Positions 26,125-34,389 of a DNA stretch of 64,000 nucleotides are shown piece after piece; the stretch's first letter is position 1; every line of letters starts with the position of its first letter. Location of the stretch: positions 62,001-126,000 of the forward strand of contig NZ_FOPC01000002.1 in the NCBI RefSeq assembly GCF_900113375.1, written 5' to 3'. Both the position numbers and the translations under genes were made by a program. The DNA comes from Algoriphagus hitonicola (GTDB lineage Bacteria; Bacteroidota; Bacteroidia; Cytophagales; Cyclobacteriaceae). Below the pieces are notes generated by a model, which saw nothing but the letters and a program-made list of their open reading frames with translations, was not told where the DNA came from and made no database searches.

Positions 26125-26882
26125 TTAAATCCTTTCGCAACCTACCTGCCGGCAAGGTAGGAATCCGCCAAAAGTTGCTCTCTCAAAATAGGGGAACCCA
26201 ATATTTGGTTTATGCCTTAGGTGAAATTTTCCTGGTTGTTATCGGGATATTGATCGCGCTGCAGATCAATAACTGGAATGAACACCAAAAGCTTCAAAAA
26301 AAGGAAAAATTGTACTTGGAAAGACTCAAAGGAGAGGCCATATGGAATATCGATATTCTTGATAATCAAATTAAATTGTATGAAAGTAACGCATCGAATC
26401 TGGATTCTCTTGCTTTTTTATTGAGCAATGCGGCTCCAAATAATGAACAGTTTAGAATTCCTGCTACGCCTTTTTTTATGAGTGCATGGCTTTTGAAAAA
26501 CTCTGCCTATGCCGAGTTAGTATCCTCTGGTTCATTGGGTATTCTCTCTGATGTCAAATTGCGCGAAATGCTGGATGAAGTAGCTAGCTTCCAAACCCGT
26601 TCCATCGAGACACTCCATTACTGGAGAGACTTAGCGGTTGCAGATGCCCATCTTTTCCAGCCCTACAGAATCCAAAAAATCTCCCTTGTTAACGGAGATA
26701 CTACCAAATTTATGAGTCTGGATTACGAACGTATGATAGGCCAAAGGGAGGTCATCGCCGGAATACAGTTTTGGAGACTCGCTAACCAAAAGTTTGCAGT
26801 AGGCATTGTAGAGTTTAGAACGCACTACTTTAAAATTCTTGAACGAATCAACTGTCTCGAAAACAACAATTGCCCAAATTGA
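26121..26882 (+). CDS. DUF6090-type membrane protein, array member 2 (with insert)
   Basis: 253 residues. Same plan: basic N-terminus, GEIFLVVIGILIALQINNWNE, helical domain with LVSSGSLGILSDVKLREML. Residues 7-14 (NLPAGKVG) are due to a 21-bp palindrome at 26141-26161. Removing it restores FRKIRQKLL exactly as in the other members. The ATG overlaps the stop of member 1. Confidence 0.9.
   Translation: MIKSFRNLPAGKVGIRQKLLSQNRGTQYLVYALGEIFLVVIGILIALQINNWNEHQKLQKKEKLYLERLKGEAIWNIDILDNQIKLYESNASNLDSLAFLLSNAAPNNEQFRIPATPFFMSAWLLKNSAYAELVSSGSLGILSDVKLREMLDEVASFQTRSIETLHYWRDLAVADAHLFQPYRIQKISLVNGDTTKFMSLDYERMIGQREVIAGIQFWRLANQKFAVGIVEFRTHYFKILERINCLENNNCPN
26141..26161. repeat. 21-bp palindromic insertion in array member 2
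   Basis: Near-perfect inverted repeat (cctacct ... aggtagg around gccggca). It splits the conserved ...cgcaa|aatccgcc... of the gene; deletion of exactly these 21 bases gives the paralog sequence, so the empty site is known. It adds seven codons without a frameshift. Confidence 0.85.
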
Positions 26883-26886
26883 TACC

Positions 26887-27627
26887 ATGATCTCCCTCTT
26901 CCGCAAAATCCGCCAAAAACTTCTCCAACAAAACCGGATCAATCGGTATTTGGCTTATGCCATTGGCGAAATCTTTTTGGTAGTTATCGGAATATTGCTC
27001 GCCTTACAAATCAATACCTGGAACCAAAGTCAGCAACAAGCCAAGCTCGAAAGACGAATCCTGATTGAGATCGACAACAACTTGGGTGAGGATCTATTAG
27101 ATGTTCAGGATGAGATTGAGAGTTTTGAAACTACCATACGACTTGATTCAATACTTATTCAACACTTCAAATCAAGGCAACCTTTTTCAGATTCCATCGG
27201 TGCTTTTCTCCATGTAGTAGAAATGAGCCCACACCTTTCCCCAGGTCAAAATGGCTACAAGCTACTGGAATCAAAGGGTATAGATGTAATATCCCTTGAT
27301 TCATTGCGAATGCAAATTTCCAATTTGTACGAGCGCAACTATCCTTATTACATGACCTATGCCCGAGAGCGCTTTCAAATAATTGAATTAGAAATAAAAC
27401 CCTTTTGGACAAGGAACTTTTTCATTGAAAAACATGGGCAATGGCCATTCAGGAAGCGGGTACCTATCGATTATCATCAGCTTTTAGATGACCGTCATTT
27501 CATCCCGCTTATCCAAGTAAGTTCCTTTCAAGCCTCGGTGATGCTGACAAGATCAATAAATCTCAAAGAAGAAATTGAGGCCGTACGAGTTAGTATTCAT
27601 GAGTTTTTGGAAAAAGATAAAAAATAA
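26887..27627 (+). CDS. DUF6090-type membrane protein, array member 3
   Basis: 246 residues from the ATG at 26887, which aligns with the family start MISLFRKIRQKLLQQNR; the frame is open back to 26839 but that part overlaps member 2. Span: GEIFLVVIGILLALQINTWNQ. The core motif is in the LESKG form (YKLLESKGIDVISLDSL), shared with member 6, so these two form a subgroup. The C-terminal domain carries DYHQLLDDRHFIPLIQ, also like member 6. Confidence 0.88.
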   Translation: MISLFRKIRQKLLQQNRINRYLAYAIGEIFLVVIGILLALQINTWNQSQQQAKLERRILIEIDNNLGEDLLDVQDEIESFETTIRLDSILIQHFKSRQPFSDSIGAFLHVVEMSPHLSPGQNGYKLLESKGIDVISLDSLRMQISNLYERNYPYYMTYARERFQIIELEIKPFWTRNFFIEKHGQWPFRKRVPIDYHQLLDDRHFIPLIQVSSFQASVMLTRSINLKEEIEAVRVSIHEFLEKDKK

Positions 27628-27637
27628 ATTTTCAACT

Positions 27638-28366
27638 ATGCTTAAATTCTTCAGAAAAATCCGCCAAAAACTCCTCGAGGAAAACAAGATAAGCAGCTAC
27701 CTCATATACGCCGTCGGCGAAATCTTCCTCGTGGTAATCGGGATTTTGATTGCTTTGCAAGTCAGCAATGCCAATCAGAGAAGATTAGACAATATCAAAC
27801 GAAATGAGTACATCATTCGGATCAAAGGTGATATTGAATCTGACCTTAAGCAACTTGACCAACTGGCGTATGGCTTGGGAAAAGAAAATGCAGAAAATAT
27901 TGATCGCTATTTTGGGTTTTTTACAAAAGGGGGTCAAACCATCGAAACCTTTGTAGACAGCGCACTGCGGACTCCTTTAAATAAATTTAGATACCTCCCC
28001 AACCGGCATTCTTTTGAGGACATGAAATCCTCCGGCAATATTCAATTTCTCACAGATAATCAGCGGAGTGCTTTGGCAGATCTCATTGCACAGCAGGATT
28101 TTACCATCATCATGTTCGAAAAAATTATTGACCAGATCAACATGGAAGATTATAGTGCCCGTGGCTATTTGGATATGGATGACGATCCAAGTTCTTTTTT
28201 TCAAACTCTTGGTATCAAAATCAACCCTGAAGATCAAATTAAAGGATTGCATCATCTGCACAATAGGATGAGATGGAGTCGCTCTTTGGGATTAACTGCA
28301 AGTCAACAACGAAATGCCATCCAGGATCAATCAAATAAAATCTTAGCGCTCTTTTCTAAAAAATGA
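27638..28366 (+). CDS. DUF6090-type membrane protein, array member 4
   Basis: 242 residues from 27638 (MLKFFRKIRQKLLEENK). An upstream in-frame start at 27575 lies inside member 3 and is rejected. Span: GEIFLVVIGILIALQVSNAN, lacking the usual WN. Core motif: MKSSGNIQFLTDNQRSAL. It begins ten bases after the stop of member 3 and its first 13 residues are almost identical to member 5. Confidence 0.88.
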   Translation: MLKFFRKIRQKLLEENKISSYLIYAVGEIFLVVIGILIALQVSNANQRRLDNIKRNEYIIRIKGDIESDLKQLDQLAYGLGKENAENIDRYFGFFTKGGQTIETFVDSALRTPLNKFRYLPNRHSFEDMKSSGNIQFLTDNQRSALADLIAQQDFTIIMFEKIIDQINMEDYSARGYLDMDDDPSSFFQTLGIKINPEDQIKGLHHLHNRMRWSRSLGLTASQQRNAIQDQSNKILALFSKK

Positions 28367-28367
28367 C

Positions 28368-29126
28368 ATGCTAAAATTCTTCAGAAAAATCCGCCAAAAA
28401 TTCCTGCTACAAGATCGTGTGACCCGATATCTGGTCTATGCGATTGGTGAAATCTTCCTTGTGGTTATCGGGATCTTGATTGCCTTGCAGGTGAATAACT
28501 GGAACGAAGACCGAAAAACCAAGGCAGCCGAGCAAAAACTGCTGGCATCCCTGCTTGAGGAGTTTGATTCCAATGCGGTAATCCTCGACCAAACCATGGA
28601 ACTCAATGAACAAATCATCACCAACAGTACGCAAATCGGGGACTTCACCGGACCCTCAATTGGAGATTTCGATGAGTTGGCACTGTCCAATCTGATGGTT
28701 GGCACTTTCAAATTTGAATCCCGTTTTGTTCCCAATCAAGGTACCATCGAAGAAACTATCAATACCGGCAAGCTCAGCATCCTTTCTAACCCAGAACTCC
28801 GCAAGGCAATCACCAATTGGAAGTCCGATTTGGAAAGGGTAAAAAGACAGGAAGATTATGTCGTAGCGCGAAGAGATCTTGCTCACGATTATTTTATCAA
28901 TTCCGGCAATTTCCGAAGACACCTGGAGGTAATCGATGAAAGCTTAATCGAGGCAGGAACGAGTAGATTTCCTTCAAACAATTTCAAGTTTTTGCAGGAT
29001 CAAGGGTTTGAAAGCAAGCTTTATCTTTTTATAGTGGCCTCGGCCAACTTAAATCAAGTATTCTATCCTCCGCTGAAGGCTCGGACAGAAACCATCATTT
29101 CTCTGATCAAAGAAAAACGTAACTAA
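28368..29126 (+). CDS. DUF6090-type membrane protein, array member 5
   Basis: 252 residues. MLKFFRKIRQKFLLQDRVTRYLVYAIGE then the span and VNNWNEDRK. Core motif: TINTGKLSILSNPELRKAI, the fullest version of the consensus [ST]G-x-[LI]-x-x-[LI]-x-x-x-x-L-R. The C-terminal helical region ends in LIKEKRN. It starts one base after the stop of member 4 and abuts member 6 directly. Confidence 0.9.
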   Translation: MLKFFRKIRQKFLLQDRVTRYLVYAIGEIFLVVIGILIALQVNNWNEDRKTKAAEQKLLASLLEEFDSNAVILDQTMELNEQIITNSTQIGDFTGPSIGDFDELALSNLMVGTFKFESRFVPNQGTIEETINTGKLSILSNPELRKAITNWKSDLERVKRQEDYVVARRDLAHDYFINSGNFRRHLEVIDESLIEAGTSRFPSNNFKFLQDQGFESKLYLFIVASANLNQVFYPPLKARTETIISLIKEKRN

Positions 29127-29132
29127 ATGACT

Positions 29133-29864
29133 ATGATCTCAATTTTCCGCAAAATCCGACAAAAGCTGCTCTCTAAAAATCGGTTTACAAGATATTTCGC
29201 TTATGCATTAGGCGAAATTCTGCTGGTCGTGATTGGGATATTAATCGCTCTGCAGATCAACAATTGGAATACAGCCAAAACTATCAGAGCTACAGAGATC
29301 GAAATGCTTGACGACTTAAAAATAGCCTTGGAGACTGATTTAAAAAATGTAATAAGCAACAATATCAGGGATTGTAATATTCGGCTAGCGGTCACCAAAT
29401 CAATAGTGGACTGGTCCATCCTAGCAACGCCACCTCCTGATTCTATTGCTAAATACCATATCTACATGGGCTTATTCCGAACTTTTACGCCAGTCACGAG
29501 TCCTTACAAAATATTAGAGTCCAAAGGACTCGATATCATCAGGAACAAGACACTCAAGTATAAAATCATCAACCTTTATACTTTGGAGTACGCTAACCTG
29601 AACACCCTATTTGAAAATGAAACAAACAATATAAGAGACGTATATCGACCTGAAATCAGAAAGCATTTCAAAATAAACCCGCCAGAAATGGAAGTTCGAT
29701 ATCAACCCATTGGATTAGAAAATTCAATCAAAGACCGGGATTTCATGAATATGGTCACGATTATGTATTCAAACAACATCGACTTGCTCAAATTTTTCAT
29801 GACCATCCAAGTTGCCATTCAGGATGTGATTCGGGAGATTGATCAAGAAATAAAAACCGATTAA
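29133..29864 (+). CDS. DUF6090-type membrane protein, array member 6
   Basis: 243 residues from the ATG at 29133 that aligns with the family start (MISIFRKIRQKLLSKNR). The ATG at 29127, immediately after the previous stop, would add Met-Thr and is possible. Span: GEILLVVIGILIALQINNWN. Core motif: YKILESKGLDIIRNKTLK, paired with member 3 as the LESKG subgroup. Confidence 0.88.
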   Translation: MISIFRKIRQKLLSKNRFTRYFAYALGEILLVVIGILIALQINNWNTAKTIRATEIEMLDDLKIALETDLKNVISNNIRDCNIRLAVTKSIVDWSILATPPPDSIAKYHIYMGLFRTFTPVTSPYKILESKGLDIIRNKTLKYKIINLYTLEYANLNTLFENETNNIRDVYRPEIRKHFKINPPEMEVRYQPIGLENSIKDRDFMNMVTIMYSNNIDLLKFFMTIQVAIQDVIREIDQEIKTD

Positions 29865-29874
29865 AATTATAAAC

Positions 29875-30645
29875 ATGTTCAAATTTTTCCGCAATATCCG
29901 TCAGCAACTTCTCTCCCACCTGCCTACCGGCAAGGTGCCAAGCTACCTTGCTTATGCGGTCGGTGAAATTTTCCTTGTAGTCATCGGAATCCTGATTGCC
30001 TTGCAGATCAATAACTGGAATGAAGGCCGAAAGCAGAAACGTTCGATGCAGGTAGCGATCCAATCACTGATTGAAGATTTCAAACAAGACACCTTACAGC
30101 TGAAGCAGGAAATAGAAGCAATTAGCAAAGACCTTGAAATCCTTGATGGTTTTAGAATGAGGTTATCAAAACCCTCAGCGACAATCGATACTTTAAGACA
30201 AATTGCACGCTATGAGTATATTCCTTTTTTTGACCCCAGCAATGAAATGAACAGGAATACAATTATTTCCTTATTGAGCACGGGAACTGTCGATTACTTT
30301 GATGAAGAACTTAAAGCAAAAATACTAAAGTACAATTCCGAGCAACTCAAAAGCATAAAAATCATGGATGAAAACGTATCTATTTATTTGAATACCCAAT
30401 ATTCATTTGGTCTGGGAATCGCCTCACAAAGCGGCAATCCCAATTCCATGTTAGCATCGGTTACCATAAATGGACCACTATCAGAGTTGTACTGGGCTAA
30501 TCTTGATGACAAGCAACTCCTGGAATCCATGCTCAATACTTTCGCGGGGAAAATGGTCATGAACAGCATTGTCTTATCAATGAAAAAAGATCTTTTGGAT
30601 AAAACCAATGTTATGCTTGATTACCTCCACCAATACAAAAAATGA
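29875..30645 (+). CDS. DUF6090-type membrane protein, array member 7 (with insert)
   Basis: 256 residues. N-terminus MFKFFRNIRQQLLSHLPTGKV contains a 21-bp palindrome (29917-29937), here associated with loss of about four codons compared with member 6. Span and INNWNEGRK as usual. Core motif: ISLLSTGTVDYFDEELK; the preceding ARYEYIPFFDPSNEMNRN links it to members 8 and 10. The stop overlaps member 8. Confidence 0.9.
   Translation: MFKFFRNIRQQLLSHLPTGKVPSYLAYAVGEIFLVVIGILIALQINNWNEGRKQKRSMQVAIQSLIEDFKQDTLQLKQEIEAISKDLEILDGFRMRLSKPSATIDTLRQIARYEYIPFFDPSNEMNRNTIISLLSTGTVDYFDEELKAKILKYNSEQLKSIKIMDENVSIYLNTQYSFGLGIASQSGNPNSMLASVTINGPLSELYWANLDDKQLLESMLNTFAGKMVMNSIVLSMKKDLLDKTNVMLDYLHQYKK
29917..29937. 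repeat. 21-bp palindromic insertion in array member 7
   Basis: Inverted repeat cacct..aggtg with internal gcc/ggc pairing, encoding HLPTGKV just after the QQLLS of the N-terminal segment. Same length and core as the other three insertions. A perfect empty site is not reconstructable because roughly twelve flanking bases are missing against member 6. Confidence 0.75.
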
Positions 30646-31382
30646 ATATGTTTAGAATCTTTAGATCTCTCCGAATTTCACTTTTAGGCCATAATAAAAT
30701 CGGTAAATATCTCAAATATGCTTTTGGAGAGGTAATTCTTGTCGTAATTGGTATTCTGTTGGCCTTGCAGATCAATACCTGGAACGAGGAACGGAAAATA
30801 TCCAAAGAACGGAATCAATTTATGCAGTCTATCAAAGAAGATTTAATAGCAGATACATTAGATTTAAACGAGACATTAGGTCAATGGAATATTCAACTTG
30901 CCGAATTGAATACTTTTAAACAACAAGTTAATTCAACCAAAACCATAGATTCATTGATTTTTTTGGTCAGATACGAATTTTCGCCTTATTTTTCATCTTT
31001 TTCAGGTTTTAATGACAATACCTATAGGTCTATGCTCAATACTGGTAAACTTAGCATTTTACATCCCGAATTGAGAAAAGTTTTACAGGCACACTATCAT
31101 CAGCAGTTGGATACGAAAGAGTGGCATGATAACCAAATAGAACTGTATCAGACCGTAGTTAGAACCTATACGGATCAATTCCCCATGAATATCGATGCAA
31201 AATTTATCAGAAATCAGGCATTGGAAGATATAATTTGGAAAGATATCAACCCTAGACAATTGCTCCTAGTTTTAAATAGCTGGGGGACCAGAAAGTCATT
31301 TTATTATCAAACTCATATTCCACGCTTTGAAGATAGATTACAGGAAACAGCTTATATCTTAAAGACATATTTTAATAAATAG
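30642..31382 (+). CDS. DUF6090-type membrane protein, array member 8
   Basis: 246 residues. The most diverged N-terminus (MNMFRIFRSLRISLLGHNK) but the span GEVILVVIGILLALQINTWNE is intact. Core motif: SMLNTGKLSILHPELRKVL. VRYEFSPYFSSFSGFNDN puts it in the subgroup of members 7 and 10. More AT-rich than its neighbours. The ATG overlaps the stop of member 7. Confidence 0.9.
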   Translation: MNMFRIFRSLRISLLGHNKIGKYLKYAFGEVILVVIGILLALQINTWNEERKISKERNQFMQSIKEDLIADTLDLNETLGQWNIQLAELNTFKQQVNSTKTIDSLIFLVRYEFSPYFSSFSGFNDNTYRSMLNTGKLSILHPELRKVLQAHYHQQLDTKEWHDNQIELYQTVVRTYTDQFPMNIDAKFIRNQALEDIIWKDINPRQLLLVLNSWGTRKSFYYQTHIPRFEDRLQETAYILKTYFNK

Positions 31383-31400
31383 TATTATTTAGAAAAAATA

Positions 31401-32204
31401 ATGATCACAATTTTTAGAAAAATACGGCAAAAACTCCTCGCGGACCTGCCTTCCAGTAAGGCAGGAAATCGGGTTACCCGATACCTGGTCTATGCCTTCG
31501 GTGAAATCTTTCTTGTAGTAATAGGGATTTTGATCGCACTTAGCATCAATACCTGGAATTCAGGCCGCCTTGAAAACAATGAAGAATTAAATACACTAAA
31601 GGCCTTGAAAGAAGATATTTTTCAAAGTAAAGTCAACGTGGAAAGTACGCTTATCAATCAGACCCGTGTGGTTAATTACTGCTCCATTCTTTTAACAGCC
31701 TTATTAGAAGAAAATCAAACCTTAAATCCAGACACGTTGGGGAAATACATTTATCGGGGAGCCTTATCCTATTGGAAAGTCGAACCGACCAATGGTACTT
31801 ATGATGCTTTGATTAGTTCGGGTAAGACAGGATTGATCAAAAACCCGAAACTCAATCGCCTTCTGGCCGAATATGCTACAGAATTAAAATATGGATTTGA
31901 GGATGAGGTAGAAAGTATGGAACTGACTGCAAGGTTGACTGAAAAAAGTGCAGTTTATGCACCTACCTTGGGATTTGCACTGCTTAAGGAATTCAAACTG
32001 ATCGATTCTGAAAAATATTACAATGCAAAAGTCTTAGACAGGGCCAAATCCCAATTGATGGGCGACAGAATCTTCCACGGTATCTTGGTGAAAAAATCAA
32101 TCTTAGAAAACAACCGGTTGGATTATCACGAAAGTATTTTTACTAAATTAAATGAGATTCTTGGGTTGATCGATCAAGAATTAGACTTAAAAGACAAATT
32201 CTAA
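31401..32204 (+). CDS. DUF6090-type membrane protein, array member 9 (with insert)
   Basis: 267 residues, the longest member. MITIFRKIRQKLLAD, then the inserted LPSSKAG, then NRVTRYLVYAFGE and the span ending ALSINTWNS. Core motif: LISSGKTGLIKNPKLNRLL. The 21-bp insert at 31445-31465 can be removed to give LLAENRVTRY, matching uninterrupted paralogs. The start is 18 bases after member 8; the stop overlaps member 10 by one base. Confidence 0.9.
   Translation: MITIFRKIRQKLLADLPSSKAGNRVTRYLVYAFGEIFLVVIGILIALSINTWNSGRLENNEELNTLKALKEDIFQSKVNVESTLINQTRVVNYCSILLTALLEENQTLNPDTLGKYIYRGALSYWKVEPTNGTYDALISSGKTGLIKNPKLNRLLAEYATELKYGFEDEVESMELTARLTEKSAVYAPTLGFALLKEFKLIDSEKYYNAKVLDRAKSQLMGDRIFHGILVKKSILENNRLDYHESIFTKLNEILGLIDQELDLKDKF
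31445..31465. repeat. 21-bp palindromic insertion in array member 9
   Basis: A perfect 8-bp inverted repeat with a 5-base loop (cctgcctt-ccagt-aaggcagg). Deleting it restores a GAA codon (gcgga|aaatcgg) and the paralog length. Confidence 0.85.
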
Positions 32205-32977
32205 TGTTCAAATTCTTCCGCAAAATCCGCCAAAAACTCCTTTCCGAAGGCCTGTCTGCCGGACAGGTAGGAAAGACTTCACAGTATCTTAAGTACGCCA
32301 TCGGGGAAATATTTCTCGTAGTAATCGGGATATTGATTGCGTTATCAATCAACAACTGGAATGAACAACGAAAGCAAACGAAAGCCCGACAATTGTTTAC
32401 TGAATCTATGCTTTTAGAATTGAAAAAAGATAGCACTTTTTTAGTTGATATTATAGACGAATTGGACGAAAGTATTGCTATCCTTCAGGACCTCAAGCAT
32501 CGGATCAACAATCCTATGGCTACCTTGGATACCATAGATCATATTTTAAAATATGAGTATAATCCCGGTTTTGTCAATGCAGTCGATTTAAATAAAAATA
32601 CTTTTTCTACTTTATCAACATCCAGTCAGATTGCCCTTTTTAAAAATACCGATGCAGACCACATTCAAACCTATTACCAATTGGTCCTTAATATGGAGAA
32701 TTTTCAAGAAGATCAGCTGAACTTTTACCGCGATACTTTTTCAAAATTCCTCGAAAAAGTCCCATCCGCAGATAACATGGTGGAATATCCCCTCCTTGAC
32801 CCCGGAAAACTTAAAGATCAAATTTGGAACGGAGTGGATATGCAAGCAGCAAGATTGCAGTTCGGCGGAATCACCACCCTGCAAAACCACATCTTTATCA
32901 CTTTTCTGAGGATGGACAAAGAGCTGTTAGAAGCCAACCAAAAACTTATCCATCATCTTAAAGGAAATTTTCCATGA
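32204..32977 (+). CDS. DUF6090-type membrane protein, array member 10 (with insert)
   Basis: 257 residues. MFKFFRKIRQKLLSEG, inserted LSAGQVG, then KTSQYLKYAIGE and the span ending ALSINNWNE. The core motif is degenerate (STLSTSSQIALF), preceded by LKYEYNPGFVNAVDLNKN as in members 7 and 8. Its stop overlaps the ATG of the terminal remnant at 32974. Confidence 0.9.
   Translation: MFKFFRKIRQKLLSEGLSAGQVGKTSQYLKYAIGEIFLVVIGILIALSINNWNEQRKQTKARQLFTESMLLELKKDSTFLVDIIDELDESIAILQDLKHRINNPMATLDTIDHILKYEYNPGFVNAVDLNKNTFSTLSTSSQIALFKNTDADHIQTYYQLVLNMENFQEDQLNFYRDTFSKFLEKVPSADNMVEYPLLDPGKLKDQIWNGVDMQAARLQFGGITTLQNHIFITFLRMDKELLEANQKLIHHLKGNFP
32251..32271. repeat. 21-bp palindromic insertion in array member 10
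   Basis: cctgtc-tgccg-gacagg plus taggg-side extension, 21 bases in total. Removal (gaagg|aaagac) gives LLSEGKTSQYLKYA, the same length as members without inserts, so the empty site is known. Confidence 0.85.
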
Positions 32978-33009
32978 TCTCCCTCTTCCAAGAAAATACA
33001 TTTTTTTAA
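32974..33009 (+). pseudogene. Remnant start of an eleventh DUF6090-type gene
   Basis: The ATG at 32974 overlaps the stop of member 10 (ATGA), as elsewhere in the array, and reads MISLFQENTFF before a TAA. The first 16 bases are identical to the start of member 3 (atgatctccctcttcc). The rest of the gene is gone, indicating deletion of an eleventh member or of a recombination product. Confidence 0.7.
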
Positions 33010-33209
33010 AGGAAATACCCTGAAAATCTAAACTCTTTGAGGGAATTAGCTTATCCTAACCGTTAGAATTAATTTTTATAGTAAATCGATCTAAATGCAA
33101 AATATTCATTCTTTTCTGTCCTTAATTAAATTTCTCATTTTGAGCGGGTTCTCATTTTAGGGCATGGCTTTTGACTAAGGTTGGCTTCACGAGTTAACTA
33201 TCGTATAAA
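33010..33209. other. Intergenic region after the DUF6090 array
   Basis: Two hundred bases with no recognisable gene, no strong hairpin and no repeat; the train therefore seems to end without a clear intrinsic terminator. Confidence 0.4.
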
Positions 33210-33407
33210 ATGAAAGTATTAGGAATTTTATGTCTTTTTGCCTTGACTATGTTCATGGGCTGCAATGACAAAAAAGAGGCCGTCAAAGAAACTACCATTG
33301 AGGTAAAGGTGGAAAAAGAAGCCGATACGGAAATCAAAATCGGGCCAGACGGCGGATCGGTCAAAACCAAAAAAGTAGAAGTAGAAGTCAAAAATGACAA
33401 CCAATAA
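33210..33407 (+). CDS. Small lipoprotein, Lys/Glu/Val-rich
   Basis: 65 residues: lipoprotein signal with lipobox MGC (Cys18), then alternating charged and beta-branched residues (TTIEVKVEKEADTEIKI, TKKVEVEVKND) that look like short amphipathic strands. A hairpin with a T-run follows directly, supporting a real single-gene transcript. No function can be assigned; many Bacteroidota have such small surface or periplasmic lipoproteins. Confidence 0.75.
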   Translation: MKVLGILCLFALTMFMGCNDKKEAVKETTIEVKVEKEADTEIKIGPDGGSVKTKKVEVEVKNDNQ

Positions 33408-33416
33408 AATAAAAAG

Positions 33417-33442
33417 CTGAGCCGGAAGGTTCAGTTTTTTTT
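33417..33442 (+). terminator. Intrinsic terminator
   Basis: Stem ctgagcc (33417-33423), loop ggaa, ggttcag (33428-33434, one G-U pair), followed by eight T. It lies nine bases after the lipoprotein stop. Confidence 0.85.
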
Positions 33443-33667
33443 GCTTTATGCCAGTTGTAGCCAATCAAGGCCTTATTTAATTAAAGCATTATTTTTATTA
33501 TTTATTTTTTAGTGAATTTGCTAATCGGGGCACTCCATTTGCAATCATATCATCCAATTGACCGGCGAAAAAGCAAACAAATTTTTGCGCTAGAAAACTT
33601 AAAAAACTCCAGATCATTTAGGACTTTCCTGTTTTTCAATTGATCAAAATTCTAGACTAAAAAACTC

Positions 33668-34237
33668 ATGAAACTGTACTCCATTGGATTACTATTTGCC
33701 TTCTTGTTGACCGGGACTCTGAGTGCCCAAAACATCAATATTGGCATCAAAGGTGGCCTCAATAGCTACAACATTACTCCAGGTGATTTCAACCCAAAAA
33801 CTGGGATTCACCTCGGACTGCTCGGTCATATACACATGACAGATCAGATTGGGCTTCAGCCGGAAATCTATTATTCCGCCCAAGGCGCTAAATTTGGCAA
33901 CTCATCCAATAGCCTCAATCTAGACTATATCAACATCCCCCTGCTATTGCAGTACATGTTTGATAATGGATTTAGGGTTCAGGCAGGCCCACAATTGGGC
34001 TTATTGATGAATGCCAAATCAGTTACCGGATCCACAGAAGTGGATGTGAAAAACGATTTCAAAAGCATTGATGTGGGAATAGGAGTTGGCGCGAGCTACA
34101 TTCACCTTCCCACGGGATTTGGAATCGATGCCCGATACAATATCGGAATGAGTAATATCAGTGAAATCGCCTCCAACGATTATAAAAATCGTGGCTTTCA
34201 GCTTGGCGTTTTCTACCTGTTTAACCACACCAATTAA
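33668..34237 (+). CDS. PorT-like outer-membrane beta-barrel protein
   Basis: 189 residues. Signal peptide ending LSAQ, then alternating strands and turns typical of eight-stranded barrels: INIGIKGGLNSYNI, IGLQPEIYYSAQGAKFGN, LDYINIPLLLQYMF, FRVQAGPQLGLLMNAKS and a C-terminal FQLGVFYLF ending close to an aromatic. This is the OMP_b-brl_2 (PorT/Tsr0667-like) class, outer-membrane proteins often of unknown function. It has its own downstream hairpin. Confidence 0.9.
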   Translation: MKLYSIGLLFAFLLTGTLSAQNINIGIKGGLNSYNITPGDFNPKTGIHLGLLGHIHMTDQIGLQPEIYYSAQGAKFGNSSNSLNLDYINIPLLLQYMFDNGFRVQAGPQLGLLMNAKSVTGSTEVDVKNDFKSIDVGIGVGASYIHLPTGFGIDARYNIGMSNISEIASNDYKNRGFQLGVFYLFNHTN

Positions 34238-34274
34238 TTCAATCCCATCATCCAAAACACCGTTTGGATTGAAA

Positions 34275-34315
34275 AATCAAAAGAGGCAGGACCAATGGTT
34301 CTGCCTCTTTTGATT
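34275..34315. terminator. Bidirectional terminator between convergent genes
   Basis: A perfect 15-bp stem (aatcaaaagaggcag with ctgcctcttttgatt) and an 11-base loop. A-rich on the left and T-rich on the right, so it can end transcription of the barrel gene on plus and of the 34390-35072 pair on minus. Confidence 0.85.
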
Positions 34316-34389
34316 ATCTGTCTGAGTCGACTTTGCCATCAGACAAGTTAACTAGCAAAGAGGAATAAATTCTCTCCCATGCACAGATT

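Noticed and set aside
26839..26886. Upstream start for DUF6090 member 3
   Set aside because: It overlaps member 2 and the extra residues are not family-like; 26887 aligns with paralogs.
27575..27637. Upstream start for DUF6090 member 4
   Set aside because: It lies within member 3, and the conserved family start is at 27638.
25360..32977. DUF6090 array as toxin-immunity or phage-defence cassette
   Set aside because: No nuclease, pore-forming or immunity motif is visible in the array; proposing such a role would be guesswork.
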